Positions 41,173 to 50,903 of a DNA stretch of 64,000 bases are shown piece by piece; the first letter of the stretch is position 1; every line of letters begins with the position of its first letter. The stretch is from Candidatus Alistipes stercoravium. GTDB lineage: Bacteria; Bacteroidota; Bacteroidia; Bacteroidales; Rikenellaceae. Position numbers and translations under genes: made by a program. The stretch spans positions 1 through 64,000 of the forward strand of contig DWWQ01000011.1 of assembly GCA_019119615.1 (NCBI GenBank). Direction: 5' to 3'. Under the pieces are notes generated by a model. It was not told where the DNA came from. It saw nothing but the letters and a program-made list of their open reading frames with translations, and ran no database searches.

Positions 41173-42642
41173 ATGCTCGAAAAACTGGCCAAACAGACCG
41201 CCATCTACGGCATCAGCACCATCGTCGTGCGCTTCCTGAGCTACCTGCTCACGCCCTACTATACCCGGATCTTCGGGCAGGAGACCTACGGAATCGTTAC
41301 CGACGTCTACGCGCTGATCCCGCTGGCGCTGACGCTGCTGACCATGGGCATGGAGTCGAGCTACTTCCGCTTCTCGGCCAAGGCCGAGGAGGCCGGAGGC
41401 GACGTGCGGGGCGCCAAGCGGCGGCTCTTCGCCACGACGTGGGGCACCACGTCGCTCGCCGCCGCGCTCTTCTTCGCCGCAATCCTCCTCTTCCGCGACA
41501 CGGTGGCCCGCGCCATGGGCGAGACCTACGTCGCCCACCCCGAATACATCGTCTGGGTGGGGCTCATCATCCTCTTCGACGTCTCGGCCTGCATTCCCTT
41601 CTCGCGGCTGCGCGAACAGGGCCGCTCGATGACCTTCGTGGGGCTCAAGGCCCTCAACGTCGTGCTGAACGTCGTGCTGGCCGTGGCCTTCGGCGCCGCG
41701 GGGCTCTTCCGCACGGAGTTCGGCGTGGGCTGGGTCTTCGTGGCCAACCTCGCCGCAAGCGTCGTAACGTGGGCGGCGATCCTCGCAACCACCGACCGCA
41801 CGCTGCCGCGCATCGACGGCCGCCTGCTGCGTGCCGTCTTCGCCTACTCGCTGCCGCTGCTCGTCGGCGGCCTGGCCGGCACGGCCAACGAGTTCATCGA
41901 CCGCCAGCTCATCAAGTACCTCGTGCCCGCGGGGGCCATGGCCCAGCTGGGCGTCTACGGCGCCATCACGAAGATCGCCGTGGTGATGATGCTCTTCTAC
42001 CAGATGTACCGCCTGGCGGCCGAGCCCTTCTTCCTCTCGAACTTCCGCAAGGAGGAGTTCGTGGCGATGAACGCCGCGGCGCTGAAATACTACGTCATGG
42101 CCTCGATGCTCATCTTCCTGGGCATCGCGCTCTTCCGCGACCTGTTCGCCCTGATCGTCGGGCGCGACTTCCGCGAGGGTATCTTCATCCTCCCGGTGGT
42201 GCTCGGGGCCAATGTCCTCACGGGCGTCTGGCTCAACCTCTCGTTCTGGTACAAGCGCGAGGAGCGCACCTCGCTGGCGATCGTCGTAACGGGCACGGGC
42301 CTCGTGGCCATCCTGCTCTTCGGCTTCGCGCTCATCCCCCGCTGGGGCTACTACGGCGCGGCGTGGGCCCGCCTGGCCAGCGAGACGGCGATGGTCGCCG
42401 TGAGCTGGTGGCTCAACCGCCGCTTCTTCCCCACGCCCTACGACTGGCGCCGCATGGGCGAATACGTCGCCGTGGCGCTGGCCGTCTTCGCCGCCTCGGA
42501 GGCCGTGGCCTCCCGCGCGGACAATATGTTCATCGGCTATACGTTCAACATAATAGCACTTGCGGCCTACGTCGCCTACCTGGTCCGACGCGAAAGGATC
42601 GACCTGCGGGCGATGATGCGGGCCGTGCTGAAACGTTCATAA
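41173..42642 (+). CDS. Oligosaccharide flippase family protein (Wzx/MATE-like)
   Basis: A 489-residue protein with about 14 membrane helices. The start (YGISTIVVRFLSYLLTPYYTRIF) and GMESSYFRFSAK match polysaccharide flippases outside capsule loci in Bacteroidota. It probably moves a lipid-linked glycan such as an O-antigen or glycan precursor for protein glycosylation. It is separate from the flippase of the 5-24 kb locus and lies at the head of the run with holB and folK; this linkage is probably a matter of shared transcription only. Confidence 0.85.
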   Translation: MLEKLAKQTAIYGISTIVVRFLSYLLTPYYTRIFGQETYGIVTDVYALIPLALTLLTMGMESSYFRFSAKAEEAGGDVRGAKRRLFATTWGTTSLAAALFFAAILLFRDTVARAMGETYVAHPEYIVWVGLIILFDVSACIPFSRLREQGRSMTFVGLKALNVVLNVVLAVAFGAAGLFRTEFGVGWVFVANLAASVVTWAAILATTDRTLPRIDGRLLRAVFAYSLPLLVGGLAGTANEFIDRQLIKYLVPAGAMAQLGVYGAITKIAVVMMLFYQMYRLAAEPFFLSNFRKEEFVAMNAAALKYYVMASMLIFLGIALFRDLFALIVGRDFREGIFILPVVLGANVLTGVWLNLSFWYKREERTSLAIVVTGTGLVAILLFGFALIPRWGYYGAAWARLASETAMVAVSWWLNRRFFPTPYDWRRMGEYVAVALAVFAASEAVASRADNMFIGYTFNIIALAAYVAYLVRRERIDLRAMMRAVLKRS

Positions 42643-42664
42643 CCCCCAACCGAAAGAAGAGACC

Positions 42665-43810
42665 ATGCGTTTTGCCGACATAACGGGACAGGAGGAGCTC
42701 AAGCGTCATCTGGCGCGGACCGTCGATACGGGCCGCGTGAGCCACGCGCAGCTCTTCACGGGCGCCGCGGGCTACGGGGCGCTGCCGCTGGCCGTGGCCT
42801 ATGTGCAGTACCTCTGCTGCCGCCACCACCGCAACGGGGATTCGTGCGGCGAATGCCCCGACTGCCGGCAGATCGCGGCCCTCGCGCACCCCGACCTGCA
42901 TCTGGTCTTCCCGGTGAACAAACAGGGCAAGAAGTCGGGCGAGGCGGTGCGCAGCGACGAGTTCCTGCCGCTCTTCCGCGAACTCTTCGCCGAGCGCGGC
43001 GGCTGCTTCACGCCGCAGGAGTGGTACGACCGCCTCGACCTGGGCAAGACGCTCAAGGGCATGATCTCGGCGCGCGAGGCCGACGAGATCATCCGCAAGC
43101 TCTCGTTCAAGAGCTTCGAGGCCGAGTACAAGACGGTGCTCGTCTGGCTGCCCGAGACGATGAACGAGGAGGCGGCGAACAAGATCCTCAAGATCCTCGA
43201 GGAGCCGTGGGAGCGCACGCTCTTCCTGCTGGTTTCGGAGCATCCCGAGCGGCTGCTGCCGACGATCCTCTCGCGCACGCAGGAGGTCGCCGTGCCGCGC
43301 ATCGCGACGGAGGTGCTGGAGGCCGAGGCACGCGGCCGCGGCATCGCGGACCCGCTGCAGGCGCGCACGCTGGCCCGGCTGGCGGGCGGCGACCGCATCG
43401 AACTCGAACACCTGCTCTCGGGCGAGCAGGATGCCGCACGCAAGGAGTATTTCGAGCTCTTCTGCGCGCTCATGCGCCTGAGCTACAACGACAGGCACCT
43501 CGAGCTCATCGCCTGGGCCGAGGAGGCGGCGCAGCTCACGCGCGAGCAGCAGCGGGGCTTCCTGCGCGATGCGGCGCGTCTTTTGCGGGAGAGCTACATG
43601 CTGCACGCCGGGATCCGCGAGATCTGCTACCTGTGGGGCGAGGAGCTGGCCTTCTGCACGCGTTTCGCCCCCTTCGTGGGATCGCGCAACATCGAGCCGC
43701 TGATCGACCAGATCGAGAGCGCCGCGGCCCAGATCGCGCAGAACGGCAACCCGACAATCGTATTCACCCACTTCGCGCTCTCGGTGAGCAAGATGATCAA
43801 ACATTTGTAG
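42665..43810 (+). CDS. holB: DNA polymerase III delta-prime subunit
   Basis: A 381-residue AAA+ clamp-loader subunit. The start FADITGQEELKRHLARTVDTG and SHAQLFTGAAGYG (degenerate Walker A, as expected for the non-ATPase delta-prime) are clear. The zinc site follows in CCRHHRNGDSCGECPDC. NEEAANKILKILEEP and LPTILSRTQ are sensor-region motifs. It helps load the beta clamp on DNA. A longer insertion around residues 90-150 (with KQGKKSGEAVRSDEF) is typical of Bacteroidota. Confidence 0.93.
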   Translation: MRFADITGQEELKRHLARTVDTGRVSHAQLFTGAAGYGALPLAVAYVQYLCCRHHRNGDSCGECPDCRQIAALAHPDLHLVFPVNKQGKKSGEAVRSDEFLPLFRELFAERGGCFTPQEWYDRLDLGKTLKGMISAREADEIIRKLSFKSFEAEYKTVLVWLPETMNEEAANKILKILEEPWERTLFLLVSEHPERLLPTILSRTQEVAVPRIATEVLEAEARGRGIADPLQARTLARLAGGDRIELEHLLSGEQDAARKEYFELFCALMRLSYNDRHLELIAWAEEAAQLTREQQRGFLRDAARLLRESYMLHAGIREICYLWGEELAFCTRFAPFVGSRNIEPLIDQIESAAAQIAQNGNPTIVFTHFALSVSKMIKHL

Positions 43811-43814
43811 AGAG

Positions 43815-44318
43815 ATGGCACGCGTAACACTTCTGATGGGAGGCAACAAGGGGGATGTCAAACGGACCCTGCAGACGGCACAACAGCTCGTCAATGCCCG
43901 CGTGGGCGCCGTACTGCGCTGCTCGCACCGCTACGAAAGCGAGGCCTGGGGCTTCCATGCCCCGGAACGGTTTTCGAACCAGGCCGTGGAGATCACCACC
44001 GACCTCACGCCGCACGAGGTGCTCGATGCCGTGCAGTGCATCGAGGCGGACCTGGGGCGCAACCGCGCCGCCGAGGCCGTCGAGAAGGCCGCGACGGGTG
44101 CCGCCTACGTCTCGCGGCCGATCGACATCGACATCATCTTCTACGACGACGCGGTCCTCTCGGACGAGCAGCTGACGATCCCCCACCCGCGGCTTGCCGA
44201 ACGGGAGTTCGCCCTCGTCCCCCTGTGTGAAATCATGCGCATGCGCCGCCACCCCGTTACGGGCACGACCGTCGGGGAGATGCTCGAGGCGCTGCGCCAA
44301 AAACAGCAGCAGGCATGA
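43815..44318 (+). CDS. folK: 2-amino-4-hydroxy-6-hydroxymethyldihydropteridine pyrophosphokinase
   Basis: A 167-residue enzyme of folate synthesis that transfers pyrophosphate from ATP to hydroxymethyl-dihydropterin. Family signatures: LLMGGNKGDVKRTLQTA at the N-terminus, SEAWGF in the pterin site, and the metal-binding SRPIDIDIIFYDD (about residue 98-110) followed by IPHPRLAEREFALVPL. Its stop overlaps the start of the next gene by 4 nt. Confidence 0.95.
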   Translation: MARVTLLMGGNKGDVKRTLQTAQQLVNARVGAVLRCSHRYESEAWGFHAPERFSNQAVEITTDLTPHEVLDAVQCIEADLGRNRAAEAVEKAATGAAYVSRPIDIDIIFYDDAVLSDEQLTIPHPRLAEREFALVPLCEIMRMRRHPVTGTTVGEMLEALRQKQQQA

Positions 44319-45298
44319 AACCGATCCGCCTCCTTACGCTCGCGGCGGCGTGCGCCGCGCTGGCGGGGTGTCTGAAGGACACCTCGCACGGCACGACGAC
44401 CTACATCCTCAAACCGCTGCAGCAGAACCTCTCGACCGACCCCAACGAGCCGCTCGAGGGGGTCCTGACCCACGCCTTCGACGCCGACACGACCCGCTAC
44501 ACGGTCGCCTCGTACGACGACGCGCTGCAGGGCATCGCCACCTCGAAGGAGAACCCTTCGCAGCAGCTGCAGGCCGTGGCCTCCTCGACGGCCTTCGACA
44601 AGGAGGGCACGACGGGCTGGGTGCAGATGGAACTGCCCCTCTCGGAGCGGAAGATGATCCTCGCGGTCGATACCGCGCACCGCGTCTACGCCTACACGGA
44701 GCAGGAGCTCGAGAAGACGCTCCCGACGCTCTACGTTACACTGATCTTCAAGACCTGGAAGGAGGGCTTCTCCTACCAGGACGGCAACTGGAGCTTCTAC
44801 AACGAGTTCTACGCGCCGCCGCAGCGCCTCGACACCTCGATCCGGCCGCTGCTGCAGACGGCCGAGGACGCCGCCGCGGAGCCCTACGGCGACCTGGGCA
44901 ACCTGAAGGCCTATGCCTATGCCGTCGATACGACCGCCTGGCGCATCGCCTCCTACGACGACGCGCAGCTGGGCCGCATCACCTTGAAGAGCGACGACTC
45001 GTTCACGCGCAGCGAGCCCTCGTTCCAGGCCTATGCCGACGCGGAGTCGGGGCTCTTCACCATGCAGGTGAGCGTACCGACGCTGATGGTCGTCGTCGTG
45101 GACCGCGCCAACCGCCTCTACGCCTACTCGCAGCAGACGGTCGATCTCGAGGGGGCCGGCCCCACCTTCGAGGTGCTCTTCCGGCCGTGGCGCAACGTCT
45201 GGATCGACGTCAATGACGGCTGGCGCATCGTGAACGAGGCGCTCGACCCCGCGAAGAACCCCACCACCACGCAGAACCAAACCGCCGCCGGACAATGA
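44315..45298 (+). CDS. Lipoprotein with two tandem copies of an unknown domain
   Basis: A 327-residue protein with a lipobox (LAGC, Cys19). It consists of two related halves, about residues 45-165 and 190-308: DTTRYTVASYDDAL pairs with DTTAWRIASYDDAQ, VDTAHRVYAYTEQ with VDRANRLYAYSQQ, and DGNWSFYNEF with NDGWRIVNEA. I do not recognise the domain; the two copies suggest a symmetric fold. It is presumably held at an envelope membrane. It overlaps folK and the next lipoprotein gene by 4 nt each. Confidence 0.75.
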   Translation: MKPIRLLTLAAACAALAGCLKDTSHGTTTYILKPLQQNLSTDPNEPLEGVLTHAFDADTTRYTVASYDDALQGIATSKENPSQQLQAVASSTAFDKEGTTGWVQMELPLSERKMILAVDTAHRVYAYTEQELEKTLPTLYVTLIFKTWKEGFSYQDGNWSFYNEFYAPPQRLDTSIRPLLQTAEDAAAEPYGDLGNLKAYAYAVDTTAWRIASYDDAQLGRITLKSDDSFTRSEPSFQAYADAESGLFTMQVSVPTLMVVVVDRANRLYAYSQQTVDLEGAGPTFEVLFRPWRNVWIDVNDGWRIVNEALDPAKNPTTTQNQTAAGQ

Positions 45299-47334
45299 CA
45301 CTACGCAGAACCCATATCCTGAACCTGTTGCGCGGCGGCGTCGCGCTGCTCTTCGTGTCGGCCTTCCTGAGCCGCTGCGCCAGCATGATGACCCCCACGG
45401 GCGGACCGCGCGACTCGCTGCCCCCGGTGATCGTCGAGATGCTCCCGGACAACTTCACGACGAACCTCCCGACGGTGAACACCGGGAAGATCTACATCGA
45501 GTTCGACGAGTTCATCCAGATCAAGGACCAGCAGAAGGAGTTTTTCACCTCGCCGGCGATGAAGAAAAAGCCGACGATCACGCAGCGCGGCCGGGGCATC
45601 GTCATCCAGATCCGCGACACGCTGCAGCCCAACACGACCTATGCGCTCAACTTCGGCAGCGCGATCCGCGACAACAACGAGGGCAACCCGCTCTACTCGA
45701 TGCGCTACGTCTTCTCGACGGGCCCCGAGATCGACTCGATGCTCCTCTCGGGCTATACGGCCGACGGCTACAAGGCCGACTCCGTGTCGAAGAGCTTCAT
45801 CTGGTTCTACCCGGCCGATTCGGTCGAATACACCCCGGACTACGACTCGACGATCTTCAAGCATACGCCCGCGGTGATCGCCCGCGCCGAGACCAACGGC
45901 ATCTTCATCGCGCAGAACCTCAAGCCGATACCCTACCGGGTCTACGCCATCGAGGACCGCAACGACAACCAGATGTACGAACCGGGCACCGACCAGGTGG
46001 GCTTCCTCGAGGGGACCTACAACCCGGCCGAGCTGCCCGATTTCGCCATCTGGTACGACTCGCTGCGCCGCTATGTGAGCGCGGAGCCGCAGCTCTACCT
46101 GCGTATGTTCACCGACAAGGCCTTCCGGCGGCAGCTGCTTTCGCAGAGCGAGCGGCCGCTGCAGCACAAGGCGATGCTCTACTTCGGGGCACCGCACCCG
46201 CAGATCACCTCGCTGCGTTTCGACAGCATTCCCGCGGATCGGGTAATCATCGACCCCCAGACCGAGGGCCGCGACACGCTGGCACTGTGGTTCAACGTCC
46301 CCTCGGCGTCGCTGCCCGACACGATCAAGGGGCAGATCACCTACTTCAAGCACGACTCGGTGAACCGCCTGCAGGAGGTTACCGAGAATCTGAAACTCGC
46401 CTGGCGCCTGATCGAGACGAAGGACCAGGAGCGCGAGCGTGAGCGACTCGAACGCGAACGGCGCAAGGCCGAGGCGGCGGGCGAGGAGTGGAAGGAGCCC
46501 GAGAAGGAGAACCCCTTCGCCTACAAGATGCCCCTCTCGGGGGAGGTGAATCCCGAGAAGGACCTGACGATCGACTTCGACTACCCGCTTGCGACGCTCG
46601 ACTCGGCGGCGCTCCTGATGACCTTCAAGACGCCGGACGACCGTATCGAGGACCTTCCCGTTACGATCCGCCGCGACACGGCGCAACTGCGCCGCTGGTA
46701 CATCCGTTTGGAGTGGAAGCTCGGCGGCGAATATACGCTGACGATCCCCCAGGGGGCGATCACCGACATCGCGGGCTTCTCGAACGACTCGATCGTCGGG
46801 AAGTACACGGTCTTCGACCCCGAGCAGTTCGCCACGGTGAAGATCCATGTCGCGGGGCGCAACGACGGTTCGAAATACATCATCCAGCTGCTCGACGCGA
46901 ACAACGCCCTGCAGCAGGAGAAGCGCGACATCACCTCGGGCGACGTGCAGTTCAACTACGTTCCGGCGGGCGAGATCAAGTTCCGCGTCATCGAGGACCG
47001 CAACGGCAACGGACGCTGGGACACGGGCAACCTGGTGGAACGGCGGCAGCCCGAGCGGGCGGAGATCTACAAGGATCCCGCGGGCGAGGAGACCTTCGCG
47101 ACGAAGACCAACTGGGAGATCGAGTTCACGATGGACATGAACCGGATCTTCGCACCCGTAACGATGAAGTCGCTCGTGCGGCTGCTCGACGAGCGCGAGA
47201 CGCAGCGGCAGCAGCGCGAGGCCGAGAAACGCGCCAAGGAGCTGCTCAAGGGCGACTCCCGGCGCCAGGGGCAGCAGCAGACCACGAACGCCAACTTCGG
47301 TTCGGCGGGCAACATGTTCAGCACATTCAGATAA
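45295..47334 (+). CDS. Large lipoprotein with N-terminal Ig-like (Big_5) domain
   Basis: A 679-residue protein whose signal ends in FLSRC (Cys28), followed by MMTPTGGPRDSLPP, the usual start of this Bacteroidota family. An Ig-like domain follows (about 40-145: KIYIEFDEFIQI, TYALNFGSAIRDNNEGN). Two further beta-rich parts and a charged coiled-coil segment (about 375-405) come next, then a Gln-rich tail. A second Ig-like match is near residues 420-510. The role is unknown, probably at the outer membrane. Its neighbours (lipoprotein and outer membrane barrel) suggest a shared envelope function. Confidence 0.82.
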   Translation: MTLRRTHILNLLRGGVALLFVSAFLSRCASMMTPTGGPRDSLPPVIVEMLPDNFTTNLPTVNTGKIYIEFDEFIQIKDQQKEFFTSPAMKKKPTITQRGRGIVIQIRDTLQPNTTYALNFGSAIRDNNEGNPLYSMRYVFSTGPEIDSMLLSGYTADGYKADSVSKSFIWFYPADSVEYTPDYDSTIFKHTPAVIARAETNGIFIAQNLKPIPYRVYAIEDRNDNQMYEPGTDQVGFLEGTYNPAELPDFAIWYDSLRRYVSAEPQLYLRMFTDKAFRRQLLSQSERPLQHKAMLYFGAPHPQITSLRFDSIPADRVIIDPQTEGRDTLALWFNVPSASLPDTIKGQITYFKHDSVNRLQEVTENLKLAWRLIETKDQERERERLERERRKAEAAGEEWKEPEKENPFAYKMPLSGEVNPEKDLTIDFDYPLATLDSAALLMTFKTPDDRIEDLPVTIRRDTAQLRRWYIRLEWKLGGEYTLTIPQGAITDIAGFSNDSIVGKYTVFDPEQFATVKIHVAGRNDGSKYIIQLLDANNALQQEKRDITSGDVQFNYVPAGEIKFRVIEDRNGNGRWDTGNLVERRQPERAEIYKDPAGEETFATKTNWEIEFTMDMNRIFAPVTMKSLVRLLDERETQRQQREAEKRAKELLKGDSRRQGQQQTTNANFGSAGNMFSTFR

Positions 47335-47335
47335 G

Positions 47336-48148
47336 ATGACGACCATGCGACGACACACCCTGTATATCCTCCTCACGCTGGCGGCCCTTATGACAGGTGC
47401 CGCGGCCTCGGCGCAGCATACGCTGGGCTTCACCGCGGGTTACGGCATGTCCACGGGACGGTTCCAGCCCCAGCAGGAGATGCGGGCCCTGTGGGGCAAG
47501 TACGGCGGGGGTCTCTCGTGGCGCTACTACGGCAAGCAGCGCATCGTGGGAGGCTTCGGCATCGACCTGGAGTTTCTTCAGACGGGCTTCTCGTTCGCCA
47601 CGAACTCCTCGCAGGTCGAGGAGAAGAAGGACTACCTCTACTACACGCGGCACATCAACACGATCATGATGCCCGTGGTCTGGCAGCCGCACTTCTACAT
47701 GATCCGCAACCACGTCCGGGTCTATCTCGAGGCTGCGGCGACCTTCTCCTACAACCTCTCCTCGACCTACGAGAACCGGCAGGCCGAGCAGCGCGGCGCC
47801 GCGGACTGGCGGGGCGACTACACCTTCAAGACCCCGCGCGACAACCGCTGGGGATACGGGCTTGCGGGCGGCGGCGGCATCGCCCTGCTGATCGACCGCT
47901 TCGAGCTGAACTTCCGCGTGCGCTACTACTTCGGCTATGCCGACATCCTGCGCAACCGCAACCGCTATGCCGACAACGGCATCGACGGATCGGAGAATCC
48001 CTTTGCGCAGACGCCGATGCGTTCGCCGCTGGACAACCTGATGATCTCGGTGGGCGTGAACTTCCGCTTCAACAAGGAGGGCTTCGAGACCTGGAAGCCG
48101 CGTCCGAAGCGCGCCAAGGCCCCCGAGGCATTCACCTACGGAAAATAA
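47336..48148 (+). CDS. Outer membrane beta-barrel protein
   Basis: A 270-residue protein with a signal peptide ending AASAQ and alternating-residue beta strands typical of small outer membrane barrels (TLGFTAGYGMSTG, GGLSWRYYG, VYLEAAATFSYNLS, LNFRVRYYFGY). The last strand NLMISVGVNFRFN is followed by a charged tail extension. It resembles PorT-like or OmpW-size barrels but I cannot assign a named family. It lies 1 nt after the Ig-like lipoprotein gene. Confidence 0.78.
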   Translation: MTTMRRHTLYILLTLAALMTGAAASAQHTLGFTAGYGMSTGRFQPQQEMRALWGKYGGGLSWRYYGKQRIVGGFGIDLEFLQTGFSFATNSSQVEEKKDYLYYTRHINTIMMPVVWQPHFYMIRNHVRVYLEAAATFSYNLSSTYENRQAEQRGAADWRGDYTFKTPRDNRWGYGLAGGGGIALLIDRFELNFRVRYYFGYADILRNRNRYADNGIDGSENPFAQTPMRSPLDNLMISVGVNFRFNKEGFETWKPRPKRAKAPEAFTYGK

Positions 48149-48160
48149 ACACCTCAAGAT

Positions 48161-48502
48161 ATGGAAACCACACGACAGCAGAAAATCGCCAAACAGATCC
48201 AGCGCGACATCGCCGAGATCTTCCAGAAGGAGGGTGCGGGCATCGTCCGCGGGCGGCTCGTAACGGTTACGGCCGTGCGCGTCTCGCCCGACTTCGGCTA
48301 CGCCAAAATCTACGTCAGCATCTTCCCCTTCGAGCGGAGCGCGGAGACGATGCACGCCATCGAGGAGCAGAACCGGTTCATCCGCCACGCCCTGGGGCAG
48401 CGGATCCGCAACCAGCTGAAGAACATCCCCGAGCTGCAGTTCTTCCTCGACGACTCGCTCGAGTACATCGAACATATCGAAAAGGCCCTCAAGGAGGAGT
48501 AA
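48161..48502 (+). CDS. rbfA: 30S ribosome-binding factor A
   Basis: A 113-residue KH-fold protein needed for late 16S rRNA maturation and cold adaptation. Family features include RQQKIAKQIQRDIAEIFQKE near the N-terminus, VTAVRVSPDFGYAKIYVSIF, and the C-terminal LQFFLDDSLEYIEHIEKAL. Length is normal. It lies between envelope genes and shares their transcript. Confidence 0.95.
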   Translation: METTRQQKIAKQIQRDIAEIFQKEGAGIVRGRLVTVTAVRVSPDFGYAKIYVSIFPFERSAETMHAIEEQNRFIRHALGQRIRNQLKNIPELQFFLDDSLEYIEHIEKALKEE

Positions 48503-48521
48503 CCCGCAAAACCGATCCGCC

Positions 48522-49727
48522 GTGCTTGCCCGCCTCTTCGCCCGCCGCTACTTCTTCTCGCCCCACTCCCGATCGGTCGTCAATCTGATCTCGGGGGTGA
48601 GCGTTGCGGCCGTGGCGATGCCAGTAGCGGCGATGATCATCCTGCTGTCGGTCTTCAACGGCTTCGAGTCGCTCGTGCGGTCGATGTATTCGCTCTTCGA
48701 CGCCGACCTGACGATCACCCCGCGCACGGGCAGGACCTTCGAGGCGGCGTCGCTCGACACGGCCGCCCTGCGCCGCCTGCCGGGGGTCGAGGGGCTCGCC
48801 TTCCAGCTCGAACAGAGCGTGCTGCTAGAGGCGGGCGATCGGCAGGCGACGACGACCCTGCGGGGCGTGGACGAAGGCTATGCGACGCTCTTCCCGCTCG
48901 ACGGGGCAATCGCCGCGGGAAGCGGCTCGGTGGGCGCGGGGGATACCGGACGGCTCGTCATGGGGCAGTCGATGGCCTGGGCGCTGGGGATCCACGCGCT
49001 TGCCGGGGCCGACGTGGCGGTCTACGCCGTACGGCGGGGCTCGTTCTCGACGCTCCTGCCGCTGGAGAACTACACGCGCCGCACGCTGCCGGTCGGGGGA
49101 ATCTTCTCGCTCGACCTCGAAAGCGAGCAGAACTGCGTCCTGGCGCCGCTCGACATGGCACAGCGGCTCTTCAACTACCCGGAGCGTGTCTCCGCGGCGG
49201 CGCTGCGCACGGCTGCGGATGCCGACGCCGCACGGCTGCGCGCGGCGGTTGCCGCGACGGCCGGCGACGCGTTCGAGGTGCGCACGCGCGACGAGCTGCG
49301 CGCCTCGTTCTACCGCATCATGACCTACGAGAAGTGGGGCATCTTCCTCATCGCGCTGCTGGTGCTCGTCGTGGCGTCGTTCTCGGTGGTCGGAGCCCTG
49401 GCGATGCTCATCGTCGAGAAGCGCGGCGAGATCGCAACGCTCCGCGCCCTGGGGGCCGACACGCGCCTCGTGCGGCGGATCTTCCGCACGGAGGGGTTGC
49501 TCATCTGCACGGCCGGGGCCCTGGCGGGCGTCGTGCTGGGCGTCGGCGCCTGCCTTGTGCAGCAGCACTTCGGCCTGATCGAGATCCCGGCCGAGAGTTT
49601 TCTGACGAAAAGCTATCCCGTGGAGTTCCGCCCCGGGGATCTCGCGGCGGTTCTCGCGGCCTTCGCCGCCGTGGCGTTGCTGCTTACCGGCCTCACGGTG
49701 CGCGGGATGATCAAACGATACGACTGA
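48522..49727 (+). CDS. LolC/LolE-type ABC transporter permease, GTG start
   Basis: A 401-residue protein: one N-terminal membrane helix (ISGVSVAAVAMPVAAMIILLSVFNGF), a periplasmic MacB-type domain (about 50-260), then three helices with the FtsX-type permease pattern (LIVEKRGEIATLRALGA). In the Lol system such permeases pull lipoproteins from the inner membrane; the ATPase LolD is not adjacent. The start codon is GTG at 48522, 19 nt after rbfA; no ATG in the frame precedes the first helix. Confidence 0.88.
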   Translation: MLARLFARRYFFSPHSRSVVNLISGVSVAAVAMPVAAMIILLSVFNGFESLVRSMYSLFDADLTITPRTGRTFEAASLDTAALRRLPGVEGLAFQLEQSVLLEAGDRQATTTLRGVDEGYATLFPLDGAIAAGSGSVGAGDTGRLVMGQSMAWALGIHALAGADVAVYAVRRGSFSTLLPLENYTRRTLPVGGIFSLDLESEQNCVLAPLDMAQRLFNYPERVSAAALRTAADADAARLRAAVAATAGDAFEVRTRDELRASFYRIMTYEKWGIFLIALLVLVVASFSVVGALAMLIVEKRGEIATLRALGADTRLVRRIFRTEGLLICTAGALAGVVLGVGACLVQQHFGLIEIPAESFLTKSYPVEFRPGDLAAVLAAFAAVALLLTGLTVRGMIKRYD

Positions 49728-49732
49728 ACGAC

Positions 49733-50563
49733 ATGAAACGAACCCTCCGTACGGCGCTCTGTGCGACCCTGATGCTGCTCGGCGCAGCCTGCTCGCGCCA
49801 CACGATCATCCCCGACGATGAGCTGGCGATGATCTTCCGCGACGCCTACCTGGCCAACGCCTACATCTCCGACCAGCGGGTTACGACCGACTCGCTGCGC
49901 ATCTACGAGCCGATCTTCGCCCGCTACGGCTACACGACCGACGACGTGCACTACACGATCGGCAACTTCTCGAAACGCAAGAGCGCCCGCCTGAGCGACG
50001 TCGTCGAGCGGGCCATCGACCTGCTCGAAGCCGAGGGCAAGATCTACAACCGCCAGGTGGAGATTCTCGACACGATCGACAACGTCGCCCGCCGCACCTG
50101 CACACGCACCGTCCTCGCGGACTCGATGCTGCGCATCCGGTCGCTGCGCGACACGGCGCGGCTGCACCGCACGCTCGACGTGCAGCCGGGCGAATACCGC
50201 GTAACGATGCGCTATACGATCGACTCGCTCGACCGCAACCAGCGGGGGCTGAAGGCCACGACATGGCTCGAACGCAAGGACAGCACCCGCATGAGCTACT
50301 ATACGACGTCGCTGCGGCGCGACCGCGAGGAGGAGACCTTCACGCGGCTCTTCACCGTCGATACGACGCACCGGCGGCTGCACCTCAACCTGCTGGACTT
50401 CTACGCCCGCCCGGAGCGTCTCTCGATGTTCGTCGAGGAGCTGCGCGTCGAGTACACGCCGCCGACCGGGGAGGCGGTCGAGGAGCTCTACGACCGCCAG
50501 CTCGATATCCGCATCTTCGCCGATGACTTCTTCCGCACAACCCAGCCGGCGGATAGCCTCTAA
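49733..50563 (+). CDS. DUF4296 domain lipoprotein
   Basis: A 276-residue protein with lipobox LGAAC (Cys20). The N-terminal part HTIIPDDELAMIFRDAYLANAYI and YEPIFARYGYTTDDVHYTI match the DUF4296 domain, often found next to lipoprotein-sorting genes in Bacteroidota. The rest (about 120-276) is beta-rich and unassigned. It follows the LolE-type permease after 5 nt, which supports a shared envelope role. Function unknown. Confidence 0.83.
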   Translation: MKRTLRTALCATLMLLGAACSRHTIIPDDELAMIFRDAYLANAYISDQRVTTDSLRIYEPIFARYGYTTDDVHYTIGNFSKRKSARLSDVVERAIDLLEAEGKIYNRQVEILDTIDNVARRTCTRTVLADSMLRIRSLRDTARLHRTLDVQPGEYRVTMRYTIDSLDRNQRGLKATTWLERKDSTRMSYYTTSLRRDREEETFTRLFTVDTTHRRLHLNLLDFYARPERLSMFVEELRVEYTPPTGEAVEELYDRQLDIRIFADDFFRTTQPADSL

Positions 50564-50876
50564 CCTGCTGTGGAGCCCCGCCACGGGGCTCGTCCGCCAT
50601 CCGCTCGCGGAGCTCTCGGCCGCGGGGCGCCTGCTCACGGTCGTCAGCTGCCCGGAACCCGACCGCCTGGCCGCGACGGAGTTTTACGCCGGACTGCTCG
50701 TTGCGGGCTTCCCCGCGGAGTACCGCGCGGCCTTCGAACGGCTGCGCCGCGACGGCCGCCCCCTGCCGGAGCTGCTTCCCGACATCGTACGCCCCGACGG
50801 CATCCTCGTGCTCCTCGCGGGTCTGGACTATGCGACGCTGCGGCTCACGCCGCAGGCGACCATCCGCAAAATCTGA
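50523..50876 (+). CDS. Small protein of unknown function
   Basis: A 117-residue protein that overlaps the preceding gene by 41 nt. No motif was recognised. It has no signal peptide or membrane segment; the start RRIASNLLWSPATGLVRHPLAEL and codon use look like real coding sequence, and it fills the gap to the convergent xerD. The first ATG was used, but a later start is possible, which would reduce the overlap. Confidence 0.55.
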   Translation: MTSSAQPSRRIASNLLWSPATGLVRHPLAELSAAGRLLTVVSCPEPDRLAATEFYAGLLVAGFPAEYRAAFERLRRDGRPLPELLPDIVRPDGILVLLAGLDYATLRLTPQATIRKI

Positions 50877-50903
50877 TTCCGGAATAAAAACAGGAAAAAC
50901 GCG

